DNA from: CAYOSU01 sp964541255
Lineage (GTDB): Bacteria; Bacillota; Clostridia; Christensenellales; CAMQZB01
Direction: 5' to 3'
DNA: 35,336 nucleotides
NCBI GenBank assembly: GCA_964541255.1
Contig: CAZIPL010000010.1
Coordinates: forward strand, 1 to 35,336
Shown here piece after piece: positions 16,763 to 24,517 of this stretch. A model generated the notes under the pieces. The model had not been told where the DNA came from, did no database searches, and saw only the letters and a program-made list of their open reading frames with translations. The translations under genes and the position numbers were made by a program. Within the stretch, counting starts at the first letter, position 1. Every line of letters begins with the position of its first letter.

Positions 16763-16789
16763 TTGGCCTTGCGATAATGCAAGGCTGAA
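16763..16789 (+). promoter_or_regulatory. Intercistronic hairpin between GH39 and the MBL-fold gene
   Basis: GCCTTGC (16766-16772) and GCAAGGC (16779-16785) are perfectly complementary, and the stem extends by G-T and A-T pairs to about 10 bp. Only a short, broken T-run follows, so partial termination or mRNA processing is plausible. Confidence 0.55.
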
Positions 16790-16804
16790 TTTTTAGGAGG
16801 GAAA

Positions 16805-17638
16805 ATGAAAGAGCAATATAGAATCAAAAAAATCAATAACGAAACGTATGAAATCTCCGACCGTTCGGTAGGCTCGAGCTACGTTATGATGTATTTGCTT
16901 GTCGGTAACGAAAAAGCAATGCTCATCGATAGCGGATACGGCGGAATAGATCTTCCGTCAATCGTCAAAACGATAACCGATCTTCCCGTCGTTTGCGTTT
17001 GCACGCACGGACATCTGGATCACGCCATGGGTGCGTATATGTTTGAAGAAAGTTATCTTCACAGCGCAGATTTCGGCATTTTCGAAAATACCGATCCGAA
17101 GTCTTTCGAAACGATGGGATTCGGGAAAGGCTTGAAAGTTCTTCCGAAAGAGCAATTCCCCAAAGAATACGTCGATTTCATAGTGGGCTTAGGAAAGATA
17201 AAAAGACCTTTGCCAAAGGCAATCGAAGAGGTTGAAGTTTTCGATCTTGGAGACAGAAAGGTGGAGTGGTTCTATATCCCCGGTCATACGCAAGGCTCGA
17301 TTGCACTTTATGACGAGAAATATAACTTGTTATTCGATTCCGACGCGTGCGGAATGGGCGTTTGGCTCTTCTTGAAAGAAAGCTCGCCTTTAAGAAAATA
17401 TCGCGAGGACTTACAAAAATACTATGAATACGCGCTTTCGAAAAACAGCCCGAAGCGCTATGTCGGACATATGGAAAAGCCGCTCAAAACAAAGGCGATA
17501 AAGAATCTTCTCAATTGCGTTGACGTTGCGATCGACGGAAAGAAAAAGCCGCGCCATATGACTCTTAACGTAGGCGAAGCTGACCTTATGTTTGCCAAGG
17601 GCGGAATTATGTTCTACGACAAAAGCCATATCGATTGA
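16805..17638 (+). CDS. Metallo-beta-lactamase-fold hydrolase
   Basis: This 277-residue protein shows the five-motif binuclear metal site of the superfamily: THGHLDHA (H68, H70, D72, H73), PGHTQGS, the bridging Asp in FDSDACG and a late His in VGHMEKP. The family includes glyoxalase II-like hydrolases, lactonases and phosphoesterases, and the substrate cannot be told from the motifs. A strong AGGAGGG precedes the ATG. The position directly after GH39 suggests a substrate from the same carbohydrate pathway, for example a sugar lactone, but this is inference. No signal peptide is present. A terminator lies at 17725. Confidence 0.9.
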   Translation: MKEQYRIKKINNETYEISDRSVGSSYVMMYLLVGNEKAMLIDSGYGGIDLPSIVKTITDLPVVCVCTHGHLDHAMGAYMFEESYLHSADFGIFENTDPKSFETMGFGKGLKVLPKEQFPKEYVDFIVGLGKIKRPLPKAIEEVEVFDLGDRKVEWFYIPGHTQGSIALYDEKYNLLFDSDACGMGVWLFLKESSPLRKYREDLQKYYEYALSKNSPKRYVGHMEKPLKTKAIKNLLNCVDVAIDGKKKPRHMTLNVGEADLMFAKGGIMFYDKSHID

Positions 17639-17640
17639 GA

Positions 17641-17715
17641 TGTCATGAGAGCGTTTTACGCGGATTTTGCAAATTGATCGCCGTAAAAACTCAACAGAAC
17701 TATTTTCAAAGGATA
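17641..17715 (-). repeat. Dispersed 75-bp repeat, copy C
   Basis: On the minus strand it begins TATCCTTTGAAAATAG, contains TTGAGTTTTTACGGCGATCA followed by ATTTGCAAAATCC, and ends CTCATGACA. It starts 2 bp after the MBL-fold stop codon and separates the gene from its terminator. Confidence 0.65.
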
Positions 17716-17724
17716 GAGTTTAAT

Positions 17725-17756
17725 AGACGAACCGTATAAACTGCGGTTCGTCTTTT
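17725..17756 (+). terminator. Intrinsic terminator after the GH39/MBL-fold unit
   Basis: AGACGAACCG (17725-17734) and CGGTTCGTCT (17744-17753) form a perfect 10-bp stem with a 9-nt loop, then a short T-run. Confidence 0.85.
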
Positions 17757-17790
17757 GCTTGGACGTTTTTTGAATGTGTATGATTGAAAA

Positions 17791-17863
17791 TATATGACGT
17801 TATACTTCTTTATTTTGGAAATTAAATGTCGTTAAAGCGCAATTGCGAGACTATCAATGGATA
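17791..17863 (-). repeat. Dispersed 75-bp repeat, copy F
   Basis: On the minus strand its head (17840-17860) is identical over 21 bases to the head of copy E (27060-27080). The rest is more diverged but keeps the TTTAATTTCCAAAAT core. It lies in direct orientation with copy C, about 150 bp away. Confidence 0.65.
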
Positions 17864-17927
17864 TATATTTGACGAGAAGTCAAGAACGCTTTCGAATGAA
17901 GAGTGAAAGCTTAACATATAAATAGAT

Positions 17928-18182
17928 ATGTTTTTGCTTCAATTGTTTTTAAGCTACTTTTGCGGGCTTATGCTTCTTCTTGTTTTAGCCGGCGTTTTCA
18001 ACATAACGAATAAGCTTTATTTAACTTTGACCGTTTCATCGATTGTTTCGGGCGTATTGCTCTTTGTGTTTTCCGCGATAGGATATAAGTTCGTAGTCGT
18101 TTCGCCCGCGGCTTTCTTTGTTTGCGGCTTTTTCGGTGGCGTAGGGCTGTTGGCTGTTATTGCTTTGAAGCTGATTTTATAA
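17928..18182 (+). CDS. BofA-like small membrane protein
   Basis: This 84-residue protein is hydrophobic throughout, with two to three membrane spans. The second half (SGVLLFVFSAIGYKFVVVSP, then CGFFGGVGLLAVIALKLIL) has the pattern of BofA, the pro-sigma-K processing inhibitor of spore formers: G-LLF, a short loop with SP or P, then G-GG-GL-A---LK at the C-terminus. Length is close to that of Bacillus BofA (87 residues). If correct, it acts in the outer forespore membrane with SpoIVFA/B, and the organism comes from a sporulating lineage. The ribosome binding site is weak, and bofA's usual recR neighbours are absent, so the assignment is moderate. Confidence 0.5.
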   Translation: MFLLQLFLSYFCGLMLLLVLAGVFNITNKLYLTLTVSSIVSGVLLFVFSAIGYKFVVVSPAAFFVCGFFGGVGLLAVIALKLIL

Positions 18183-18446
18183 GATTATTTTGCTTTTATG
18201 GCTTGATAAAATAAGAATTACAAATCTAATTATGGGATTAATTTGCCGTTATTATAAAAGAAATATGTTTTTTGAATTTTGCTCGGATAGATTCTGTTTC
18301 CCTCGCAAGGCGAAGTCTTTGTAGTATTGAAAACAATCCCTTTGGTTTCTTTTTTAGACGCACTTAATTTAGGAATTTTGTTTTGTAGTAAAACATACTT
18401 TATCATTAATAGTCTCTTGTCTAAAAAATATCGGGAGTTTTTAGCA
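18183..18446. other. Intergenic stretch with no recognised feature
   Basis: Between the convergent BofA-like gene and galE, I see no gene and no clear terminator for the plus-strand gene. Confidence 0.4.
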
Positions 18447-18447
18447 C

Positions 18448-18474
18448 AAAAAAAAGAGCGATTGACTCGCTCTT
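18448..18474 (-). terminator. Intrinsic terminator of galK-galE
   Basis: On the minus strand, AAGAGCGA and TCGCTCTT form an 8-bp stem with a 5-nt loop, followed by eight or more T residues. Confidence 0.92.
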
Positions 18475-18489
18475 AAAGTTTTTTATCGA

Positions 18490-19494
18490 TTAAAAACCGT
18501 TGGGGTATTTTTTCGCAAAGCGGTAGCTGTCTTCGCACATTTGGTCGAGGGTATGCGTTGCGACAAAGCCGAGCTCTCTTTCTGCCTTAGTTACGTCTGC
18601 GTAATTTTCCGCAACGTCTCCCGATCGTCTTGCGACGACTTCGTAAGGGATTTTAACGCCCGACGCTTTTTCGAAAGAGTGAACAAGCTCCAAAACGGAG
18701 TGGCCGTGGCCTGTGCCTAAGTTATATACTTCAAACGTTCCGTCTTTTTCAAGCTTTTGAAGAGCCAAGATATGCCCTTTTGCAAGATCTTCGACGTGGA
18801 TATAATCGCGAACGCCCGTTCCGTCGGGAGTGGGGTAATCGTCGCCGAAAACGCTGAGTTTTTTAATCGCACCAGTTGCGACCTTCATTACGACGGGCAT
18901 AAGGTTGTTGGGTTTTCCTAAGGGATTTTCTCCAAGCTCGCCCGAGGGATGTGCGCCGACGGGGTTGAAGTAGCGCAATATTGCGACTTTCATATCGGGA
19001 TTGACATTATAGTTTGCTTTGAGCATCATTTCGATGAAAAGCTTTGTTTCTCCGTAAGGATTGGTCGCAGAAAGCGGCGAATCCTCTTTGATGGGAACGG
19101 TCGCGTCGCCGTAAACCGTTGCGGAAGAGGAGAAAACGAAGTATTTGAGCTTATACTCGTTGCAAAGTCTCAAAAGATTCATCGTTCCGTAAATGTTGTT
19201 TTCGTAATAATCGAGAGGCTTTTCGCACGATTCTCCTACGGCTTTAAGTCCCGCAAAGTGTATGCATGCGTCGAATCTGTAATCTTCGAATATGTCGCGC
19301 ATAGAATCGATGTCTTTGATGTCTGCTCGGAAGAAAGCGACTCTCTTTCCCGCGAGCTTTTCGATGTGAGCAACGGCTTTTCTCGAAGAGTTGCAAAGAT
19401 TGTCGATAATCGCGACGTCATGCCCTTGTTCGAGGAGCTGTACTGCCGTGTGACTTCCGATGTAACCCGTGCCGCCGGTCAACAAAATGTTCAT
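18490..19494 (-). CDS. galE: UDP-glucose 4-epimerase
   Basis: This 334-residue cytosolic short-chain dehydrogenase-type enzyme interconverts UDP-galactose and UDP-glucose in the Leloir pathway. It shows the NAD-binding TGGTGYIG (6-13), the catalytic serine region FSSSATVYG (121-129) and the Y147-K151 pair in YGETK. RYFNPVGAHPSG is the usual epimerase substrate region. A GGAGG precedes the ATG at 19494. It lies 178 bp downstream of galK on the same strand, separated by a long-loop inverted repeat. No galT is in the window, so the middle step of the pathway must be supplied elsewhere or differently. Confidence 0.96.
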   Translation of the reverse strand: MNILLTGGTGYIGSHTAVQLLEQGHDVAIIDNLCNSSRKAVAHIEKLAGKRVAFFRADIKDIDSMRDIFEDYRFDACIHFAGLKAVGESCEKPLDYYENNIYGTMNLLRLCNEYKLKYFVFSSSATVYGDATVPIKEDSPLSATNPYGETKLFIEMMLKANYNVNPDMKVAILRYFNPVGAHPSGELGENPLGKPNNLMPVVMKVATGAIKKLSVFGDDYPTPDGTGVRDYIHVEDLAKGHILALQKLEKDGTFEVYNLGTGHGHSVLELVHSFEKASGVKIPYEVVARRSGDVAENYADVTKAERELGFVATHTLDQMCEDSYRFAKKYPNGF

Positions 19495-19573
19495 ATAATT
19501 TGCCTCCGATATGATTGATTGGCAATTGCTTTGTCGGCAATGTGCCGTATTTTTCGATGATATATAATTTTTG

Positions 19574-19621
19574 CGGCAAATCTTGATTAAACACCGTAAT
19601 ACTTTTTAGATAGATTTGCCG
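19574..19621. repeat. Perfect 10-bp inverted repeat between galK and galE
   Basis: CGGCAAATCT (19574-19583) and AGATTTGCCG (19612-19621) are perfectly complementary across a 28-nt spacer. It could form an mRNA hairpin in the galK-galE transcript or provide two half-sites for a regulator. Confidence 0.6.
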
Positions 19622-19672
19622 TATTCAAATGTTTTGTGTCGAGAAGCCCTAAATTTTTTTGGCTGAATTTGC

Positions 19673-20893
19673 TTAAAGAACCTTGCATGCGCCGAGCATT
19701 CTGACGTTTGCGTCGAAAACGTTCTTCTCGCCGAAAATCGATTTGAACTTCGGAATAAGTCTTTCCGCCTTTTCTTTTTCGGCAAAGATTATCGCAGTGC
19801 CGGCAAAGCCACCGCCGTGTACACGGGAAGCGATGTCGTTTTCGAGCGCTTTTGCGATATTTACGGCAAGCGCGATACCTTGTTCGACGTCGCCTGCGAC
19901 GTAATAGTTTTGCAAAAGGTTGGCAGAAGACGCGCCCGAACGGTTGATGACGTCTTTGATTTTCGAAACGTCGTTGTCGCGGATTGCTTTTTCAAGCTCG
20001 TCAACTCTGTCGTTCTCGTCGAAGAAGTGCATTGCGCGAAGAATTGCTCTTCCAGAAACCTTGTTTTTGAGCGTCGGAAGATTGTCGAAGAATTCCTTTT
20101 TATCGACGTCGCGAAGAACTTTTTTGCCAAATACTCCCGCTACTTCTTCCATTTCGCTTCTTATAGCCGCATAATCAGTCGTAAGGTTTGCATGACTTCC
20201 GGTATTGACGAGAATTATGGAAAGATTTCCGAGCGATTCTCCGAGTGATTTGACGGTAGGATTTTCGGGGTTTTCAAAGTCGATTGCCGATATTCCGCCG
20301 AGAGCTATACCCGACTGATCGAGAAGACCGCTGGGCTTTCCGAAATATACGTTTTCGGAATATTGACCGATTTTCGCAAGCGTAACCGCGTCGATTTTGC
20401 CATTGTTATAGTAATGATTCTGAACTTGGCACATCAAAAGCTCGTATGCCGCGGAGGATGAAACGCCCGCTCCGTTAAAAACCGTCGAATTCATTACGCC
20501 GATAAAGCCGCCTACGTTGAAACCTCTGTCCTTAAAGCCTTTGAGAACTCCCTTAACGAGTGCTTTAGAGGTACTTTTTTCGCTTTCGACTAAGTCAAGA
20601 TCGTTCGGATCTATTTCTATTTCTTCGAAGCCCTCCGAAATAAGGCGAATGGTGTCGCTTTTTTTCGAAAGAAGAAGCATATCGCAATCTATTGCGCCGA
20701 CAACTACTTTTCCGTGGTTGTGGTCGGTGTGGTTTCCGCAAATTTCTATACGTCCCGGGGAGGAAAATACGTTGTCGAAAGACGTGCCGAAGCTTTCTTC
20801 AAAAAGCGTTGAAAGGCGGCTTACCCTTTCCTCGAAGGATTTTCTGTCGAACGAATTGCCGTAAAGCATTTTTAGGGTTTTGTCTTCAATCAT
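19673..20893 (-). CDS. galK: Galactokinase (GHMP kinase family)
   Basis: This 406-residue kinase phosphorylates galactose at C1. The family signature is PGRIEICGNHTDHNHG at 46-61, a divergent form of the usual GRVNLIGEHTDYNGG. The ATP-binding GHMP motif is GAGVSSSAAYE (141-151), the catalytic base is D192 in GLLDQSG, and motif 3 is HGGGFAGTA near the C-terminus. The replacement of GEHTD by GNHTD removes the Glu that helps bind galactose in characterised enzymes, so a related sugar substrate is possible. AAGGAG precedes the ATG. A promoter at 20960-20988 drives galK and probably galE. Confidence 0.9.
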   Translation of the reverse strand: MIEDKTLKMLYGNSFDRKSFEERVSRLSTLFEESFGTSFDNVFSSPGRIEICGNHTDHNHGKVVVGAIDCDMLLLSKKSDTIRLISEGFEEIEIDPNDLDLVESEKSTSKALVKGVLKGFKDRGFNVGGFIGVMNSTVFNGAGVSSSAAYELLMCQVQNHYYNNGKIDAVTLAKIGQYSENVYFGKPSGLLDQSGIALGGISAIDFENPENPTVKSLGESLGNLSIILVNTGSHANLTTDYAAIRSEMEEVAGVFGKKVLRDVDKKEFFDNLPTLKNKVSGRAILRAMHFFDENDRVDELEKAIRDNDVSKIKDVINRSGASSANLLQNYYVAGDVEQGIALAVNIAKALENDIASRVHGGGFAGTAIIFAEKEKAERLIPKFKSIFGEKNVFDANVRMLGACKVL

Positions 20894-20959
20894 AATTTTT
20901 CTCCTTATTGATATATATGCGTGGACGGCAAGCTGTTCAAGCCGTTACACACCTTAATC

Positions 20960-20988
20960 ATTTTAGCATTATACTTTTCGTTTGTCGA
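20960..20988 (-). promoter_or_regulatory. Promoter of galK-galE
   Basis: On the minus strand, TCGACA (20983-20988), a 17-bp spacer and TAAAAT (20960-20965), about 65 bp before the galK ATG. Confidence 0.65.
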
Positions 20989-21050
20989 ATGATTTTAACT
21001 ATTTTTTTGCGACGTAATAAATAAAAATAGAAAGCAATTGTCTTTTGCTT

Positions 21051-21130
21051 ATACGTAGAAAGCCTGCGATTGATCGATAATCGCAATCAATTTCAAAATC
21101 CGAGTCAAACTTAGCTTTATATGTAATAAT
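21051..21130 (+). repeat. Dispersed 75-bp repeat, copy D
   Basis: It contains GCGATTGATCGATAATCG, then GCAATCAATTTCAAAATCCG, then GAGTCAAACTTAGC and TAATAAT, in the same order as copy B. The head is diverged. It lies between the divergent galK and cobalamin transcription units. Confidence 0.55.
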
Positions 21131-21363
21131 ATTTCGTATGCGGAAACATTGTGTGACTGCCTTAAAGTCGTATTGTATTAGGTTTTGAGGCAAAGATTTG
21201 TATAATAAAAAACAAGATGTAGTTTTAATCGATAGGCTTTAATGAAAATATGGAACTTTCGCTATATTTATATGAAATAAATGTTTTTTATGATTATTTT
21301 AAGAAACGGTTTTGGCTTAATGATTTTGAACGCAGATTTCTGTTGTTTTAGCGTGAAATTTTG

Positions 21364-21392
21364 TTGCTAAAAAAAAGAACAAAAGGTATAAT
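21364..21392 (+). promoter_or_regulatory. Promoter of the cobalamin riboswitch operon
   Basis: TTGCTA (21364-21369), a 17-bp spacer and a perfect TATAAT (21387-21392) directly precede the riboswitch. Confidence 0.7.
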
Positions 21393-21400
21393 CTCTTAGG

Positions 21401-21593
21401 AGTGTAGGTAGTCCGACTGCGGTCGGACTCTAACAGGGAAGACGGGTGAAAATCCCGCACAGCCCCCGCTACTGTAAGGAATAAATTGCACCGCTTTAAT
21501 AAGCCATTGGGTATCTAAAAGTAAATTGCAGACTTTCGACGAACCCGAGAAGGCGCGGCAAAGCGATCCGAAGCCAGGAGACCTGCCTATACT
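21401..21593 (+). ncRNA. Cobalamin (B12) riboswitch
   Basis: The conserved aptamer elements are clear: AACAGGGAAGACGGGTGAAA followed by ATCCCGCACAGCCCCCGCTA and CTGTAAGG in the first half, and GAAGCCAGGAGACCTGCC at the 3' end. The closing P1 helix forms between AGTGTAGG (21401-21408) and CCTATACT (21586-21593) with one G-T pair. The family senses adenosylcobalamin or another B12 form. It precedes a DUF4430 protein and an ECF transporter S component, and a terminator hairpin lies about 65 nt downstream. This fits repression of B12 uptake when the vitamin is abundant. Confidence 0.96.
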
Positions 21594-21657
21594 TTTATGC
21601 CAAGTCTTTTCGGGGAGGAAAAGAGAAAGCGCAAAGCGGAAAAACCTTCCGCTCGTT

Positions 21658-21691
21658 TTCCTTGCTCGAAAAGACGAGCGAGGAATTTTTT
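21658..21691 (+). terminator. Riboswitch-associated terminator (expression platform)
   Basis: TTCCTTGCTCG (21658-21668) pairs with CGAGCGAGGAA (21675-21685), with one G-T pair and a 6-nt loop, followed by six T residues, all before the coding start. Another hairpin (GCGGAA / TTCCGC, about 21636-21652) lies just upstream and could take part in the switch. Confidence 0.8.
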
Positions 21692-21716
21692 AATTTTACG
21701 GAGGGTGAAATTACCT

Positions 21717-22112
21717 ATGAACAAAAAAACAAGGAATCTTATTATCGCAATCGCGGCAGTGCTTGTCGTTTTGCTTGCGATATACTTTATTGCCGTTGCG
21801 CCTCAAAGCGGCGACAAGGCAATAACGCTCGAAGTCGAGATTGACGGAGTTAAAAGCGAATATTCCGTCAAAACCGACGGGGAATACGTCATCGACGTTT
21901 TAGATCAATTGAACGGCAAAAAAGGCTTTTCTTACGACGCCGAAGATGGAGCTTTCGGGAAGTATTTGACTGCCGTTAACGAAAGAAGCGCAGACGATGC
22001 GGCTCACGAATATTTTGCTTTATACATAAACGGCGAGTACGCGTCGTTCGGAATATCCGAACAAGCCATTTCGGACGGGGACGTAATCAGAATCGTCCTT
22101 GAAAAATGGTAA
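21717..22112 (+). CDS. DUF4430 (transcobalamin-like) membrane-anchored protein
   Basis: This 131-residue protein has an N-terminal anchor or uncleaved signal (residues 8-28, LIIAIAAVLVVLLAIYFIAV) and an extracellular domain with the DUF4430 pattern: TLEVEIDG near 37-44, and then EYFALYINGEYASFGISEQA (98-117) followed by ISDGDVIRIV. Domains of this kind resemble the C-terminal cobalamin-binding domain of transcobalamin and often accompany B12 transporters. The ATG at 21717 follows GGAGGG. A frame extends upstream into the terminator and riboswitch but is not expected to be translated. It overlaps the ECF S gene by 7 bp. Its probable role is capturing a cobalamin-type ligand for the S component. 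Confidence 0.85.
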   Translation: MNKKTRNLIIAIAAVLVVLLAIYFIAVAPQSGDKAITLEVEIDGVKSEYSVKTDGEYVIDVLDQLNGKKGFSYDAEDGAFGKYLTAVNERSADDAAHEYFALYINGEYASFGISEQAISDGDVIRIVLEKW

Positions 22113-22618
22113 AAGACAAGAACAAAAAAATTTTCACCGCTAAAAGTATCGCATATTCGGGGCTTTTGGCGGCACTCCTTGTCGGGGGTAAATACGCGCT
22201 TTCGTTTATCCCCAACGTGGAGATTGTGTCGCCGCTCATTATTTTGACGAGTGCCTTTTTCGGGCTGCCCGTATCATTACCTGCGGTGATAGTATTTTGC
22301 TTGGTAGATACCGTGATATACGGATTTTATCCGACGGTTTTGGTGCAATATATTTTTCATTTCCCTCTTCTTGCGGTAATGAGTTTCATTGTTTCGAAAA
22401 AGGATAGGGGAATTTTCGCTCTTGTTTTGACAAGCTTTGTTTTCTCGATAGCCTTTTGGCTCGAAACGCCCGTTATAAACGTATTGTTCAAGTTTTCGCT
22501 TTTTCTACCGACGGTTGTTTCGGGGATTCCGTTTTTTGTCGCGCAATGCGTTTCGTCGATAGCGTTTTTACTTGTTTTATATAAGCCCGTTTCGGCTCTA
22601 TCAAACAGAATGGTTTGA
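22106..22618 (+). CDS. ECF transporter S component, probably for cobalamin
   Basis: This 170-residue integral membrane protein has five to six predicted spans (for example YSGLLAALLVGGKYALSFIP and SAFFGLPVSLPAVIVFCLVD). Size and topology match substrate-binding S components of energy-coupling factor transporters, which share an EcfA1A2T module encoded elsewhere. Specificity for cobalamin or a precursor is inferred from the upstream B12 riboswitch and the DUF4430 partner. The ATG overlaps the end of the DUF4430 gene and has only a weak Shine-Dalgarno sequence, suggesting coupling. The proS promoter begins inside its last codons. Confidence 0.82.
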   Translation: MVKDKNKKIFTAKSIAYSGLLAALLVGGKYALSFIPNVEIVSPLIILTSAFFGLPVSLPAVIVFCLVDTVIYGFYPTVLVQYIFHFPLLAVMSFIVSKKDRGIFALVLTSFVFSIAFWLETPVINVLFKFSLFLPTVVSGIPFFVAQCVSSIAFLLVLYKPVSALSNRMV

Positions 22619-22643
22619 CAAATAATTGACTTTGTACTATATT
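22615..22643 (+). promoter_or_regulatory. Promoter of proS
   Basis: A perfect TTGACA (22615-22620) overlapping the upstream stop codon, a 17-bp spacer and TATATT (22638-22643). A second overlapping arrangement, TTGACT with TATAAG at 17 bp, starts about 11 bp later. Confidence 0.75.
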
Positions 22644-22673
22644 GTTTTTATAAGAAAATATTGAGGTATATAT

Positions 22674-24404
22674 ATGTTAATGTCAAAGCTTGTCGGCGAA
22701 AGAGTTAAAGACGCGCCGAGCGATATTACGATAAAAAGCCATGCGATGATGATGAGAGGCGGATATTTGAAGCCCGTTTCGAACGGTATTTATACCCTTT
22801 TGCCTCCCACGCAAAGAATTTCGCTTAAAATTCAGAAAATCATCCGCGAGGAAATGGATAAAATCGACGGACAGGAAGTACTTTTCCCCGTCGTTATGCC
22901 AAAAGAGCTTTGGGAAGAATCGGGAAGATATTATTCCATCGGAAACGAAATGATTCGTTTTCAGGATAGAAACGACAAATGGAACTGCCTCGGAATGACT
23001 CACGAAGAGGCGGCAGTTCATCTTGCGAGAAACACCGTTTCGTCCTATCAGCAGCTTCCGTTTATGATTTATCAGATTCAGACCAAATTCCGCGACGAAA
23101 AGCGTGCAAGAGGCGGACTTATAAGAGTAAGAGAATTCACGATGAAAGACGCTTATTCTTTCCATGCGACGCAAGAGGATCTCGAAAAGTATTACGAAAG
23201 AGCGTATGACGCATATTTCAGAATCTATAAGAGAATCGGAATGAGAAACGTAATCGCGGTCAAGTCCGATTCGGGTATGATGGGAGGAAGTATTTCTCAC
23301 GAATATATGCTTTTGACTCCTATCGGAGAGGATACCATTGCTATTTGCCCCGAGTGCGGATATAAAGCCAATATGGAAGTTGCCGATTCAATCTTAGATA
23401 AAGTCGATTACGGTGAGGACATTGCGCTTGAAGAAGTATATACGGGCGACGCGAAAGAGATTGGCGAAGTGTGCGAGCTTTTGAAAATCAAGCCTTATCA
23501 GACGCTCAAAGCCGTTTCCTTTGCGATTAAGGGTGACGGAGAAAGATCTTGTCTTGTTTTCATAAGAGGCGACAAGGAAGTCAACGAAGCAAAGCTCAAG
23601 AAAGTCATCAAGGAAGACATCGCTCCGAACGATCTTTCGACGAGCGAGCTTGTCGCGGGTAATATCGGCGCATACGGACTTAACCTTGACGAGAAAACCA
23701 TTGTCGTCTTCGACCGTTCGGTTGAGGGTGCGTATAATCTCGTTACGGGAGCAAATAAGCCCGAATACCATTTGAAAGGCTTGAACGTCGCAAGAGATTT
23801 GAACGTCAAAGAATTCGTTGACGTAGCTAAGGTTTGCGAGGGGGAGATATGCCCCGTTTGCGGAAAGGCGAAAATTAACCTTTCCAACGGAATAGAAGTC
23901 GGAAATATCTTCCAGCTCGGAACGAAATACACTGAAAAAATGGGAATGACCGTTCTTGGCGACAACGGAGAAAAGATTGCTCCTATAATGGGTTGTTACG
24001 GTATCGGTGTAGGCAGAGCGATTGCGTCTATTGCCGAAGAAAACTGCGACGATAAGGGTATCGTTTGGCCGATGCCTATTGCTCCGTGGCAAGTATATCT
24101 CGCACCGATAAGAATCGACGACGAAAACGTAAGAAAAGAAGCTGATAAGCTATATGAGCTTTTGCAGAATCAAGGTGTCGAGGTTATTTATGACGACAGA
24201 AACGCAAGCCCTGGATTTAAGTTCGCCGATCACGAGCTTTTGGGCGTACCTCTTCGTGTCGTCGTATCTCCGAGATCGCTTGCAAACGGCGAAGCTGAGA
24301 TCGTTGACAGAAAGGGAACTTTCAAAGAAATGGTCAAGCTCGAAAACGTATGCGAATTCGTAAAGAACTATATCGCCGAAGAAATGAAAAAATACGAGGC
24401 GTAA
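22674..24404 (+). CDS. proS: Prolyl-tRNA synthetase, bacterial type with editing domain
   Basis: This 576-residue class II synthetase charges tRNA-Pro. Motif 2 is TKFRDEKRARGGLIRVREF (about 138-156) and motif 3 is GCYGIGVGRAIASIAEE (about 441-457). Between them is the insertion (INS/YbaK-like) editing domain, roughly 220-400, which hydrolyses mischarged Ala-tRNA-Pro. A zinc-ribbon-like CPECGYK (around 224-230) and CPVCGKAK (around 396-403) flank the insertion. GAGG lies 7 nt before the ATG at 22674; a second in-frame ATG is two codons later. The gene has its own promoter and terminator. Confidence 0.97.
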   Translation: MLMSKLVGERVKDAPSDITIKSHAMMMRGGYLKPVSNGIYTLLPPTQRISLKIQKIIREEMDKIDGQEVLFPVVMPKELWEESGRYYSIGNEMIRFQDRNDKWNCLGMTHEEAAVHLARNTVSSYQQLPFMIYQIQTKFRDEKRARGGLIRVREFTMKDAYSFHATQEDLEKYYERAYDAYFRIYKRIGMRNVIAVKSDSGMMGGSISHEYMLLTPIGEDTIAICPECGYKANMEVADSILDKVDYGEDIALEEVYTGDAKEIGEVCELLKIKPYQTLKAVSFAIKGDGERSCLVFIRGDKEVNEAKLKKVIKEDIAPNDLSTSELVAGNIGAYGLNLDEKTIVVFDRSVEGAYNLVTGANKPEYHLKGLNVARDLNVKEFVDVAKVCEGEICPVCGKAKINLSNGIEVGNIFQLGTKYTEKMGMTVLGDNGEKIAPIMGCYGIGVGRAIASIAEENCDDKGIVWPMPIAPWQVYLAPIRIDDENVRKEADKLYELLQNQGVEVIYDDRNASPGFKFADHELLGVPLRVVVSPRSLANGEAEIVDRKGTFKEMVKLENVCEFVKNYIAEEMKKYEA

Positions 24405-24422
24405 ATAAAAATCGAACATATG

Positions 24423-24447
24423 CCCGACGGTTTCCCGTCGGGTTTTT
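24423..24447 (+). terminator. Intrinsic terminator of proS
   Basis: CCCGACGG (24423-24430) and CCGTCGGG (24435-24442) form a perfect 8-bp GC-rich stem with a TTTC loop, followed by five T residues. Confidence 0.93.
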
Positions 24448-24517
24448 GCTATTATGTGCTATTTGCCGTATTGAAATAGTAATTGAATTTAATTGAAGAA
24501 AGAATAAAAAACAAGAA

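Noticed and set aside
21597..21716. N-terminal extension of the DUF4430 frame back to 21597
   Set aside because: The upstream part spans the riboswitch-associated terminator; the ATG at 21717 has a proper ribosome binding site and starts a normal membrane anchor.
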